From: Urechis unicinctus
Lineage: Eukaryota > Annelida > Polychaeta > Xenopneusta > Urechidae
Length of the DNA: 64,000 bases
NCBI GenBank assembly: GCA_034190875.2
Contig: CM067350.1
Span: 25,824,929 to 25,888,928 of the forward strand
Direction of reading: 5' to 3'
Position 1 is the first letter of the stretch; each line of letters starts with the position of its first letter. The position numbers and the translations under genes were made by a program. Shown one piece after another: positions 1 to 9,810 of the stretch. A model generated the notes under the pieces. The model saw only the letters and a program-made list of their open reading frames with translations. It made no database searches and was not told where the DNA came from.

Positions 1-703
1 GCACCAAAATTTGCAACGATTTCTAAATCGGGCCAAAATTGGCCAAAATCGGCCAAAAAAGTACCTAAGTTATCATGCCTCTTATGTGATGGATCATTTT
101 GATTGCAAAGTCATTCATGGGAAATGAAAAATCATAACGTACAAATCATCATTACGTTATAATATATACAATAAGATGAATTAGATGGCCGATTTTAAAA
201 TTTTCCTTATGCAGTTCGCCAAGTTCCCCCATTTACCCATGGGCCTCAAAGTTCCCCCATGTATCTATGGGCCTCTTGTTTGTGTAGCACGAGAGGGAAA
301 TGAAAAATCATAAGGTATCTATTATTTATCATCAATTATGATGTCTAATGGGAACCATCGAAAACCAAGGGTGATAAAGAAGTATTGACTGGCATGGTTT
401 CGTTTGCTGTGTGTTGCATCGATTTGCAAATTTTTTTAGAGGACACATTTTTTACTGTGAATTGGACTGGTCCGTATTGCTGCTTGTTTTTTACGCAAAG
501 CGATATACAGCAGCGGCGACCTTTGTGAAAATATCAACCTTAAACATTCATTCAGAAGCAAACAACATTAAGCAATAAAAAATCCGTATATACCTTATAA
601 TTAATAAAATTACTATGGATTTATCAATCATGTTGAGTGTTTAGCTGTTGTATTCGCCTGTTATTACTTATGATATATATGACAATATGGATCAGTGTGT
701 GCG

Positions 704-775
704 AGGCCGCGTGGCGTAGCGGCACAGTTTTAGACTTCCATGCCAGAGGCCGGTGTTCAAATCCAGTACACGGAC
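704..775 (+). other. tRNA-like module 1 with A and B boxes
   Basis: Contains TGGCGTAGCGG, a good match to the Pol III A box, and GTGTTCAAATCC, a good match to the B box, about 30 bases apart as in a tRNA gene. In most other copies an ACATAA then a run of about eight T follows at once; here the downstream sequence is altered but a T-run is present. The cloverleaf stems pair poorly, so this is a tRNA-derived relic or SINE head, not a functional tRNA gene. Confidence 0.65.
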
Positions 776-1281
776 GGAAATGCCACAACAAATTTTTTTT
801 CCGAATTTTCGTGCCACAACATTGAACTGATATAGAACACGATTAGTGCTGTCGATTTTATTGAGCAATCGAAATATTTACGATTTTATTAGCAATCGAA
901 AATTTGACGAAAATTGACTGAGTGAAATTTGTTTTTTCAACTCAACGCGCTTTGAAAACGACGAATATTTTGATAGCATATGTCAAATCCAAAGTTTGGC
1001 AATTGTTTCAGCTTTCAGAAAATGTTAATTTTGTTACGATCGGACGATAATTAGTGAATTTATTGCGAAATAAATAAGTTGAGAGATTTTGGTTACCAGA
1101 AATTTTCGACCTGCTACAATTTTTTTAACAATGCATTATTTACAACTAAGTATATTTAGAAAAAGTTTACAATTACATTACACTTTCAGAATATTAAACT
1201 GTTTAAAAATGGAACTCTAAAGTATGGACATATTGAGCATTGAACTTGTGTCATTTTTTATAAACTTTGATGCTTTCGTGA

Positions 1282-1296
1282 CCGGAAGTGACGTCA
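1282..1296 (+). promoter_or_regulatory. ETS + CRE composite site CCGGAAGTGACGTCA (first of 19)
   Basis: CCGGAAGT is the ETS-family consensus and TGACGTCA the full palindromic CRE; they overlap by one base. The same 15-mer, unchanged, starts at 20227, 22401, 24030, 26907, 30171 (minus strand), 32880, 34960, 35749, 37205, 38677, 40519, 43150, 50257, 55994, 58575, 60082, 61543 and 62326. At 25461, 45310 and several type 2 and type 4 copies it is altered by one or two bases. Regulatory activity is inferred from the motif only. Confidence 0.55.
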
Positions 1297-1572
1297 TCGA
1301 CATTCATGAAATTATAGGATACGTCTTGGTATGTCGCTGAGAACATGTGACCCATAGTTTTTGGGTCAAGGTCAAAACAAAACCTCTCGGTTCTGCGCAT
1401 CATCATTGACGCCTAAGCGCGATTGAAAAAAAAAATTGGAAAAATTTCAAAAATTGCGACCTGTATCGCGAAACAAAAAAACGTTTAACAAACAACAAAC
1501 ATCAAACTTACAAACCGGGGTGATCGACAACCATAAAACATGGCGATCCGATAATGGCGTTATGACGCCAAT

Positions 1573-1935
1573 TAACGAGATGCCCATGAGGACATGGGTG
1601 AACTTGGCGAACAGTGTCAGAAACTTTTTTAATTTTTTAAATTGACCCCAAATTAACCATGTTATCCTGGATTTATCGATAAACAATGATTCAGAAGCTT
1701 ACCAACGCAACAGGATGAACACTGGCATCATTGAGTTCTTAATCTTCGTTGTGATCATCAGTGATCATCAGTGATCATATGAGAAACTTTTAAAATGTCC
1801 AAAATTTACCCAAACTTTACCAAGTTACTATGCATTTATCGATGATCTTATATTTCATTCGATGTCCTTGCATATTTTATTAAATAGTACCGCGGCCTGC
1901 CATACATGCCACGCCCTGCGACCCGAGGGCGGATC
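1573..1935 (+). repeat. 5' end of a type 3 unit, truncated
   Basis: Starts AACGAGATGCCCATGAGG directly after the degraded hairpin, then ACATGGGTGAACTTGGCG, and stays similar to 25945-26110 as far as the GC-rich TAGTACCGCGGCCTGCC segment. It is interrupted near 1741-1780 by three copies of a GTGATCATCA decamer. Similarity to the family fades after about 1935. Confidence 0.7.
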
Positions 1936-2579
1936 TGTGGCGGCCTTTGTGCTAAGGGCTTAGTCTGGCTATTGACAGCAGTAATTGCCGGGTCCAAGGT
2001 GAATTCGGGATAACTCATGCCTGGTGCGAGCGCCACGCATTGCTACTCTGCGAGGCAAACAGCGGTCATTAAAAATGTGAGTGTCAATAGATTTACTGAC
2101 ACTCCGTTAGCGTCGTGGCAATTGAACAGTTTCCGCCACCTATTTCTGGAACTACTAAGCTTGTAGGTTTGAGTGTTTGGAAATCTCGAACGAAAATATA
2201 ACCGAAACGATAGTTAAGCTTTTTGTTTTTACCTGCGAAATAATGTATGAGAATTCAATCGTCATAACTGTTTAATTTGTGTTTTTTTTTATTTTGTTAT
2301 TGTTGTGCGCGTTCGTCGTTACCGTCTTTGATCGAAGTTGGATGTGTTAAATTCAGAATTCGTGCCACTCGGTCCTGCGATTTTTATGGCCCTTTGTTTG
2401 TTGGGGTTGGGATGATGTGAGGGTGTATATAGGGAAAACGCAATGTTTTTGTGAATTTCTATTTGCGCTCAAAGGTTTATTTCATTCCTGGTGCATTTTG
2501 GGAAACGCATATCGCTACAACTAGTCTGAATAATATACTGCTTTGGTGAGCCACCTGAACATGTCGAAGAACAATGTTG
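1936..2579. other. Unrecognised intergenic sequence
   Basis: No open frame with protein-like content, no RNA gene and no repeat shared with the rest of the window. It is less AT-rich at 1940-2160 than farther right. I see nothing annotatable. Confidence 0.5.
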
Positions 2580-5070
2580 GAAAGTTATTCACACGTTCAT
2601 CAACTTTGGTATGAGGTCCTCATCAAGTACACAACTTAAATTTTGCCTCTAAATATAGTGCTGTATTGTTCTTAATACAATATGTTTATAATCAAGGTCT
2701 TGGTTGTAGCAGTGATAATAATAATGGATGATGATTTTTTTTATAAATCACATATGGTGTTGTGAGGATAATATGGTACAGAGTTGAGGAAAATATCCCC
2801 ACCTACAGACATGCATGCTTTTTTTCTAAGTAGAAGATCAACTGGATGTAAACTTGCAATATGGTCATATTATTTGCCTCATTCATTAGATTCATTCCCA
2901 AGTTTTGTAAAACCATGAAACTTTTGACATATGAAAGAAATTTATCTACTGGCATTTTGTCGAGTTCAATGAACATTATGTGGCAAGTTTACATCTGGTT
3001 ACTATGTTTGATGGATTTGATATAATGTGTGCTTCGGATTTGATGCAATATTCCAGAACCATGCAGTCATGCAATTGTATGATTGTAGGGTTGATTTCCA
3101 TTATACTCTTCAGAAACAGGGTAATTAGTGTGACAATAGTTCACTTTGAAATTTGTGAAGCACTCATTATATAATTTGAATGATGCTATGATACATGCCC
3201 TCATCACATGCACAATTCAACTTTGGCCTCCATATCTAGTACCGTATTTCTCTTGATACAGTATTCAATCAATCATTGTACCATTATGGAAGAAGTTTAG
3301 ATGATAAAGTTCAGTGGTTTTAAACGGTAGATCTGTTGTCATGCGGATAATACGGTACTACATAGAGAAAGTGTCCCACATACAGATATGCATGCTTTTA
3401 TATTAGTGTAAGAATTACTGAGTGTAAACTTGTAATTTGGTCCCTAAATTTGTCAAATTCAATGGAATTATTCCTAAGTTTTATTTAGTCATGTGACATG
3501 ATACATATGAAAGAAAATTTATTTACTGGCCTGTTGCTGAGTTTACAAACAACATGTGACAAGTTTATACTCAGTTACTAGTATGTTTGATGGATTTTAT
3601 ATAATGCGTGCTTCAGATTTGATACAATATTCCAGAACCCATGCAGACATGCAATTGTATGATTAAAGAGTTCATGTCCACTATACTCTTCAGAATCAGA
3701 GTAATTATTGTGAAATAAGATCAATTTCACTTTGAAATTTGTGAAGCACTCATTATACAATTTGAATGTTGCTATGTTACATGCCCTCATCACATGCACG
3801 ATTCAACTTTGGCCTCCATATCTAGTACCGTATTCTCCTTGATACAGTATTCAATCGGTGTCTTTATTGTAGCATTATGGAAGAAGTTTAGATGATAAAG
3901 TTCAGTGGTTTTAAACGGTAGATCTGTTGTCATGCGGATAATACGGTGCTACATCGAGAAAATATCCCACATACAGATATGCATGCTTTTAAATTAGTGT
4001 AAGAAGTACTGAGTGTAAACTTATAATATGTTCACTAAATTTGTCAAATTCAATGGAATGATTCCAAAGTTTTATTAAGTCATGTAACATGATACATATG
4101 AAAGGAAATTTATTTACTGGCCTGTGGCTGAGTTTACAAACATCATGTGACAAGTGTATACTCAGTTACTAGTATGTTTGATGGATTTTATATAATGCGT
4201 GCTTCGGATTTGATACAATATTCCAGAACCATGCAGTCATGCAATTGTATGATTAAAGAGTTCATGTCCACTATACTCTTCAGAATCAGAGTAATTATTG
4301 TGAAATAAGATCAATTTCACTTTGAAATTTGTGAAGCACTCATTATATAATTTGAATGTTGCTATGTTACATGCCCTCATCACATGCACAATTCATATTT
4401 GGCCTCCATATCTAGTACCGTATTCTCCCTGAGGAATGGTGGATGGTTTAATTAAGTGGATTTAGTGTCACAAGGATAATACGGTACTAAGTGATGTAAA
4501 ATGTCCCACCAGCAGATATGCATGCTATTCTTTACAATGTGATCAATAGGGTGTAAACTTGCAATTTGGTCTCGATATTTGTCTCAATTTTGAAAACTGT
4601 TCCCAAATTTAAATTTACTATGACAATGCAAAAGGAAATATATTTACTGGCCTGGTGAAATGATCAACTGACTATATGTTGCAAGTTTATGCCTTTAGCT
4701 TTCACCTGCTTGATGGATATAATGGGTGCTTTTAGTTTGTTGCACTATTCAATAATCATGCAGTAATGTATGATTCTAGAATTGATGTGCATTATAATTG
4801 TTGTCAGAATCAGGATAGTGACTCTGAAACTATGCCAATTCAATTTTGAAATATCTAAAGCACTCATTATATTTTCATTTACTATGTCACATGCCCTCAT
4901 CGCATTCACAATTCAACCCTGCCCTCCAGATATGTGTACCATATTACCTCAATACACTGTATAATAGGGGTCTATATCAAAGTAGTATGGAAGCTGTTGA
5001 AATAAAATTGAATGGTGATATATCTAGCTAATGTCAAGGTGATAATATGGTAAACTCATCACATCTTACA
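2580..5070 (+). repeat. ~0.58 kb tandem repeat, about four diverged copies
   Basis: The landmark GTTTGATGG (or GCTTGATGG) recurs at 3006, 3585, 4176 and 4709, giving periods of about 579, 591 and 533. Around it the order is constant: TATGCATGCTTTT, TGTAAACTTG, ATTTACTGGCCTG, the landmark, TGCAATTGTATGATT, ACTCATTATA, ATGCCCTCATCACATGCAC, GGCCTCCATATCTAGTACC. The two middle copies are most alike; the first (from about 2580) and last are more diverged. No coding content. It looks like an old local tandem duplication or satellite fragment. Confidence 0.8.
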
Positions 5071-5703
5071 ACCCCACAGTAAATACTCCAATCCAACTTG
5101 CAATAAGGGTGTTTATTCAGATTATATTATTGTTATGGGATGGGGCTCTTGAATTGCATATAGATAGTATGGTTCAAGTAAACCATGATCTTCTAACACA
5201 TATTACCATTGCACTATGCCAGGTTGACTTATTCTAATCTCTTCTAAGTATAAAGAGCATACACTGATACACTGCCTCAGGGTGGGAGTGGGGGGGTTTC
5301 AAGGAGTCGCGCAAATTTCACAGTTGTTATACAAAACCCATAGGCGAAACGTGAAACACGCCGCCCGCATATAAACGAAGGACCAGAGCGATCTGCAACG
5401 TGACATCATTGTTACACCGCAGTGCTTTCCTTTCACATCGCCCTTATGGCAATTATGACAGTTTGTACAAAGTTTACGTGGGGAAATAAAATCTTAGTCA
5501 AAGAATCTGCGTCGATATGATATTCTTCCCAATTGCAATTTGTGAGCTTCATTCCTGAGCCAACAGTGCAGACCAAAAGTTTATTTGATCGTGGGAAAAA
5601 GCGATACTGCGAAGCAGAATGATGCTTCAATTGACTGTGCACAATATATTGCCGGCCTTCTTGTTTTCATCATTCTTACTTACCTCGAACATTGTGTATC
5701 ATT
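5071..5703. other. Unrecognised intergenic sequence
   Basis: Contains a G-run near 5289-5296 and no supported gene. The small open frames on both strands here (about 70-90 codons) have no recognisable domain and overlap one another. Confidence 0.45.
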
Positions 5704-5842
5704 CAGGGATGTGATTTGTCCGCGGATTTCCGCGGATCCGATGACTCCAGTTTTGCTTCGCTTCGCCCCCTTTTTAAGCGGCCCCCAAACCCCTCGTCGA
5801 AATAATTTCAGCCCTTCAGCTGCCAGGGCAATCACATCCCTG
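5704..5842. mobile_element. MITE-like element with perfect 13-bp terminal inverted repeats
   Basis: The ends are CAGGGATGTGATT (5704-5716) and AATCACATCCCTG (5830-5842), exact reverse complements. The five bases TCATT lie immediately outside both ends and may be a target-site duplication. At 139 bp with no coding capacity it fits a MITE. A CAGGG start is typical of hAT-type termini, but hAT elements duplicate 8 bp, so the superfamily is uncertain. The interior includes a doubled CCGCGGAT motif. Confidence 0.65.
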
Positions 5843-6603
5843 TCATTTCATAGAATGGTTTTTTGAGGTTTATGGATTCAAGAATTTCAGATTTGGGTTT
5901 ATCAACCTGTTATACACAATAAGATGGCTAATGATAAAAATGAACTTGTTAACACCCTTTTGTATGCCACTCATATGGTTTAATCATTGATGTTTTGAAA
6001 GGAAACCTTAACCCATTAACTGCTTTTAATGACTTGAAATTCATAAATGTTATGATTCAGAGATGCCACCAAGGTTAAAGAGGGGTCCAGCCCCATATTT
6101 GGAACGAGGTTACCTAGTATGTTGCTTAGCAACCGCTCTTTGAGAACCAACAGTTTTTTAAAGTTTTTTTAGACTTTTACTCATTGCATGGCGCTATAAT
6201 CTCTGAAAATAGATCCACCACCATTGTTGTTGTTGGAAATAGCCTTCGCGTACATATTGGTGTCATTTTTGTGGAATGTTGTGATGGATATAAAACAAAT
6301 CTTGGTTATGATGATTTTATCTATGGCCCATCCCTACTGACTTGGCTGATGGTATATGACACATCTTTTATTGAAATATTCGTGAACATAGGGGTTGAGG
6401 TGTGGCAGTGAGGTTTCCCTTGAGGGTCCGGGCAACACATTCGCTGTTAAGTGAGGAGGAATACTCCCAACTTTGATTTGTATTATAGGGTATGTTTTGG
6501 GGACAAGTTACTAAATAGCTTGTGGGTGTAGCCCACAACTTTAACTGTGTTAAAGATAGTTTTGTAGAAACAAGCTGATCCCTGATTGCCTTATATTGGG
6601 CTG
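5843..6603. other. No gene seen; one X-box-like site at 6121
   Basis: AT-rich sequence with no credible coding region. GTTGCTTAGCAAC at 6121-6133 is a perfect inverted repeat that fits the RFX X-box pattern (two six-base half-sites with one spacer base). Confidence 0.4.
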
Positions 6604-6635
6604 GAACCTCTCTTTTATTGATAAAAGAGAGGTTC
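6604..6635. repeat. Perfect 15-bp palindrome with 2-nt spacer
   Basis: GAACCTCTCTTTTAT, then TG, then ATAAAAGAGAGGTTC: the arms are exact reverse complements. It would extrude as a tight hairpin. No T-run or promoter element next to it suggests a transcription role. Confidence 0.8.
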
Positions 6636-7855
6636 AAGTCTATGAGACTGATCACCTAGTGAGTCCTATAAACCCGGCATGCTTTCAATTGACCATTGGC
6701 ACCATATAATACAGGAGTGTTGGTGTGCCGTTAAGCCCTATACTCACTCAATGGACCATTTTATACCAGTGTATAAAAGTAAATAGTGTCAATGGCAAAA
6801 GATATTTGAGCAGTGGTAACTCACCAAACTCCTTAATTACTTTGATGTTTAAAAGCTGCATTAAATCTTCATATTTCTTTTTTCGATTCTATAATTTACA
6901 GCACAGAGACAAGGCAAGAGTATGGACCCATTAGTAGGGTAGAATATGCGAGTGATTGGGGGGACCTGATTACATAGACTTGAATGAACAGAATTGAAAT
7001 ATAATACAATAGTGTTGCAAATATGTCAACTCTTTCCTCCTCTTGCAACTTGTTGATAACAATAAAAAGTAACTAATTAATATATCTTGATTGAAAGACA
7101 ACTATGGTAGTTGGTATGAATGTAAATTCTATTCATTGACAGAGAGTGATATTTCAATATTATACTTGTATTAAACAGTTGCTGATTAAAATTGCTTGGA
7201 CAGTGTAATGTGCTATGGCTTGTATCGGTGTCTTTTAGACACTGGCTTTGAGGGCTGATAACTTGAAAACTAGTATTGCTCTTTTTGGAAAAAGATATGT
7301 AATTGTTTGATGTATTTTGTCCAGGTTGCCTTTACCATATATATATGCTCCATTATCATTGTAGCTACCACATATGTAATATTCAGTTACTCTTAATATC
7401 ATAAAGAAAAATTTAGTTGAGATGATAAAAATACAGAATCATCATAACAACAATCATAAAATTTTGTATTCACTATCATTTGTATTAATTAACAAAATGT
7501 TTGATTAAGTTGATATCATTTCATATGATGGAACTAGTCAACACGACAACCCAAATGGATGAATTTAGTGGTACCATGTGTATTTCATATGATGAAACTT
7601 TTGGAATTATTGATAACATGTGTTTCCTTATTGTGATATCATAATGCTTAACAAAGTGTATTGTTTTGTCTGTGTACCAGGTGGATGTTCCTTGCCCTTT
7701 ACCAATCAAGTCTAAGTGCCTCGACTTTGTGTGTTTGTGTTTCTGTGTGTTCCTGTGGACTCCTGCTGCTGGGATCTGGTGTTCCCTGTGACTGGGCTCA
7801 CAGTTCCCTTCATTGGGAATTCATGTACACTAAGTCGGGGGATAAGTGCCCGCAA
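6636..7855. other. AT-rich intergenic sequence
   Basis: No gene, RNA or repeat unit that I can support. Short open frames at 6725-6934 and 7521-7709 lack any recognisable domain. Confidence 0.45.
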
Positions 7856-8420
7856 ACCACGAACTTTGTGTGCTTGGTTTTGAACCCCACATTGTTCAGG
7901 AACTTGTGCGTTTGGTTTACACCCCACATATTCCACAAATTCCCAAGCACAGGGGGAATGAGCACCTGTGCAGATTAGGAACGTGTGCGTTTGGTTTATG
8001 CCCCACATTTTCCATAATTCCCAAGCACACAAATTCCATCAATATCTTGAAAAAAAGTGAATCTATTGAAAAGCAATTACGAACTTGTGTGTTTGTTTTA
8101 TACCCCACATTTTTCAGGAACTTGTGCGTTTGGTTAATACCCCATCTTTCCATAACTTCTTGAAAAAAGTGAAGGGGGAATGAGCATCAAATATTGAAAA
8201 AGTCAATCTGTTGAAAAGCAAACCACGAACTTTGTGTGCTTGGTTTTGTAACCCCACATTGTTCCGGAACTTGTGCGTTTGGTTTTATACCCCACATTTT
8301 CCACAAATTCCCAAGCACAGGGGGAATGAGCATCTGTGCATATCTTGAAAAGTCAATCTGTTGAAAAGCAATCCTTGAACTTTGTGTGCTTGGTTTTGAA
8401 CCCCACATTGTTCACCTGTG
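7856..8420 (+). repeat. Minisatellite based on GAACTTGTGCGTTTGG / ACCCCACATT
   Basis: About seven to eight copies of a block with GAACTTTGTGTGCTTGG or GAACTTGTGCGTTTGG followed by ACCCCACATTKTTC-like sequence, near 7862, 7900, 7980, 8083, 8117, 8228, 8267 and 8378. Linker modules recur between them: CCACAAATTCCCAAGCACAG, GGGGGAATGAGC and ATCTTGAAAA..TCTGTTGAAAAGC. Open frames of about 75-106 codons on both strands arise from the repeat and should not be read as genes. Confidence 0.8.
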
Positions 8421-8650
8421 AATATCTTGAAAATTACATGTTATTTTTATTATATGAAGAGATTTAATAAATTATATTGCTTATTGCTTGCAAAAGTTAA
8501 AAGCATATTTAATTTCTATAGTCTACAATATATTGATATTTATTTTTAAGAGCTTGTCTTCATTGCATTGGTTATAATTTATTGTGAACATATTAAAGTT
8601 TGCTTTGTAGCATACTAATCATTGCGTCAATGCATAGTAGTCTTGAACGG

Positions 8651-8820
8651 TTCATAACGCAATTTAGATCATAACGTGTGGTAGAAGCCATCGCATCAGT
8701 TTGATCATAGCGTTGAAATTAGTAAGTCATAACGTTCTTTTATGTGACCTGTTCTATTCATCATAGCGTCATTCGGGTATTAGTCAACGTATTTCACTGG
8801 CTACATTGGATCATAGCGCA
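8651..8820 (+). promoter_or_regulatory. Six iterated TCATARCG motifs upstream of the transposon ORF
   Basis: TCATAACG or TCATAGCG occurs at 8652, 8669, 8705, 8727, 8761 and 8811, with weaker relatives (TGCGTCAATG near 8632, TAGTCAACGT at 8781). The block ends about 200 bases before the start codon at 9024. It could be an internal promoter or a binding array for the element's own Rep, but nothing in the sequence decides this. Confidence 0.45.
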
Positions 8821-9023
8821 ATCTGCTTCGTTCCATGTTGACAACTGAGACAACGTATTCTTGTTGATTTGACTTCTTTAAATTGTAATTATTTATTGAA
8901 ATATATCGTTGCTTTGGTCGTTCAATCTGCTCATTGTACAGAACTCATAAGATTAGTATAAGAGGACAACTTTACACACATCCTTGATTATACAACTGTA
9001 TACTGTTTATTAAAGACTGTGAT

Positions 9024-9359
9024 ATGGGTAAATGTGGTAAAAAGAGTGCAGACCAAAAGAGAAAGGAACAGAAACTAAAGAGACAAGCAATCAAACAAAC
9101 CAATGAAGGAATAGCCAAAGTTCAACCATGTAAAAATAGAAATAAATATATGAAATCTTATATGAACCAATTAAGAAGTGAGGAGACATTTGAACAGAAA
9201 CAAACTAAACTTGAATCTGCGAGGAGTCATATGGCTAAACTGAGATCAAATGAATCTAATGAACAGACACAAACTAGGCTTAAATCTACAAGAAGTTATA
9301 AGGCTGAACGAAGGTCAAATGAATCGATGAACAGACACGAACTAGACTTGAATCTGTGA
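9024..9359 (+). CDS. Helentron ORF segment 1: N-terminus and first 23-residue repeats
   Basis: This is the most likely translation start: ATG at 9024 opens a Lys/Arg-rich N-terminus (MGKCGKKSADQKRKEQ) that may serve nuclear import or DNA binding, followed by repeats of the form LESxRSHMAxLRSNESNEQTQTR. Arg/Glu-rich repeats of the ETPEQRxxRL kind are a familiar feature of Helitron N-termini; their function is not known. The segment ends early: near 9325 the unit reads GAATCGATGAACAG where sister units have GAATCTAATGAACAG, a one-base loss that moves the frame to the next segment. Start confidence is moderate, since the upstream region has no longer open frame leading in. Confidence 0.75.
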   Translation: MGKCGKKSADQKRKEQKLKRQAIKQTNEGIAKVQPCKNRNKYMKSYMNQLRSEETFEQKQTKLESARSHMAKLRSNESNEQTQTRLKSTRSYKAERRSNESMNRHELDLNL

Positions 9360-9810
9360 GAAGTCATATGTCTGAACTAAGGTCAAATGAATCTAATGAA
9401 CAGACTAGACTTGAATCTATGAGAAGTGAATCTGAACTGAGGTCAATGAATCTGATGAACAGACCCAAACTAGACTTGAATCTAAGATCAAATGAATCTG
9501 AATCAAATGAACAGACACGAACCAGACTTGAATCTGTGAGAAGTCATATGGCTGAACTGAGATCAAATGAATCTAATGAACAGACCCAAACTAGACTTGA
9601 ATCTGCGAAGAGTCATAAATCAGAACTGAGATCAAATGAATCAAATAAACAGACACAAACCAGACTTGCATCTGTGAGAAATAGAATGGGTGAACTCAGG
9701 TCAAATGAATCTGCTGAAAAAAGACAAACAAGACTCTCATCTATGAGATCAAGTGTGGCAAAAGTGAGATCAAGTGAAACTCCAGATAAAAGACTCGAAC
9801 GATTAGAAAC
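9170..9810 (+). repeat. Coding tandem repeats, ~69-bp unit
   Basis: About nine imperfect copies of a 69-bp unit encoding 23 residues (LESxRSHMAELRSNESNEQTQTR). The later copies (to about 9810) diverge toward the generic Helitron form with SSETPDKRLERLE. Several copies carry small indels: near 9450-9500 two shifts cancel each other, and one near 9325 does not. Repeat slippage explains the loss of frame here. Confidence 0.85.

Larger units (their letters stand above)
1..1572 (+). repeat. HINE-like unit, type 1 body, 5' end outside window
   Basis: Right-hand part of a repeat unit whose closest relative here is 39185-41051. It runs through an inverted copy of the family's 5' terminus (about 190-280, reading GTTCGCCAAGTTCCCCC then CCCATGGGCCTC), the tRNA-like module (704-775), the ETS/CRE composite (1282-1296), the GCGACCTGTATCGCG block (1457-1471), a CAAAC-rich stretch and a degraded terminal hairpin ending near 1572. 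The palindromic AGGTCA block is mostly deleted in this copy (near 1365-1380). No gene. The 62-residue open frame at 637-825 crosses the tRNA-like module and is not coding. Confidence 0.8.

Noticed and set aside
704..775. A functional tRNA gene
   Set aside because: A and B boxes are present, but acceptor, D and T stems do not pair consistently, and no copy restores them.
5433..5866. Open frames of 69 and 93 codons around the small MITE
   Set aside because: They overlap each other and the MITE. No recognisable protein features.
7661..8408. Overlapping open frames of 73-106 codons upstream of the Helentron
   Set aside because: They are translations of a minisatellite, open in several frames at once, with low-complexity repeats of Cys/Trp/Phe and no domain.
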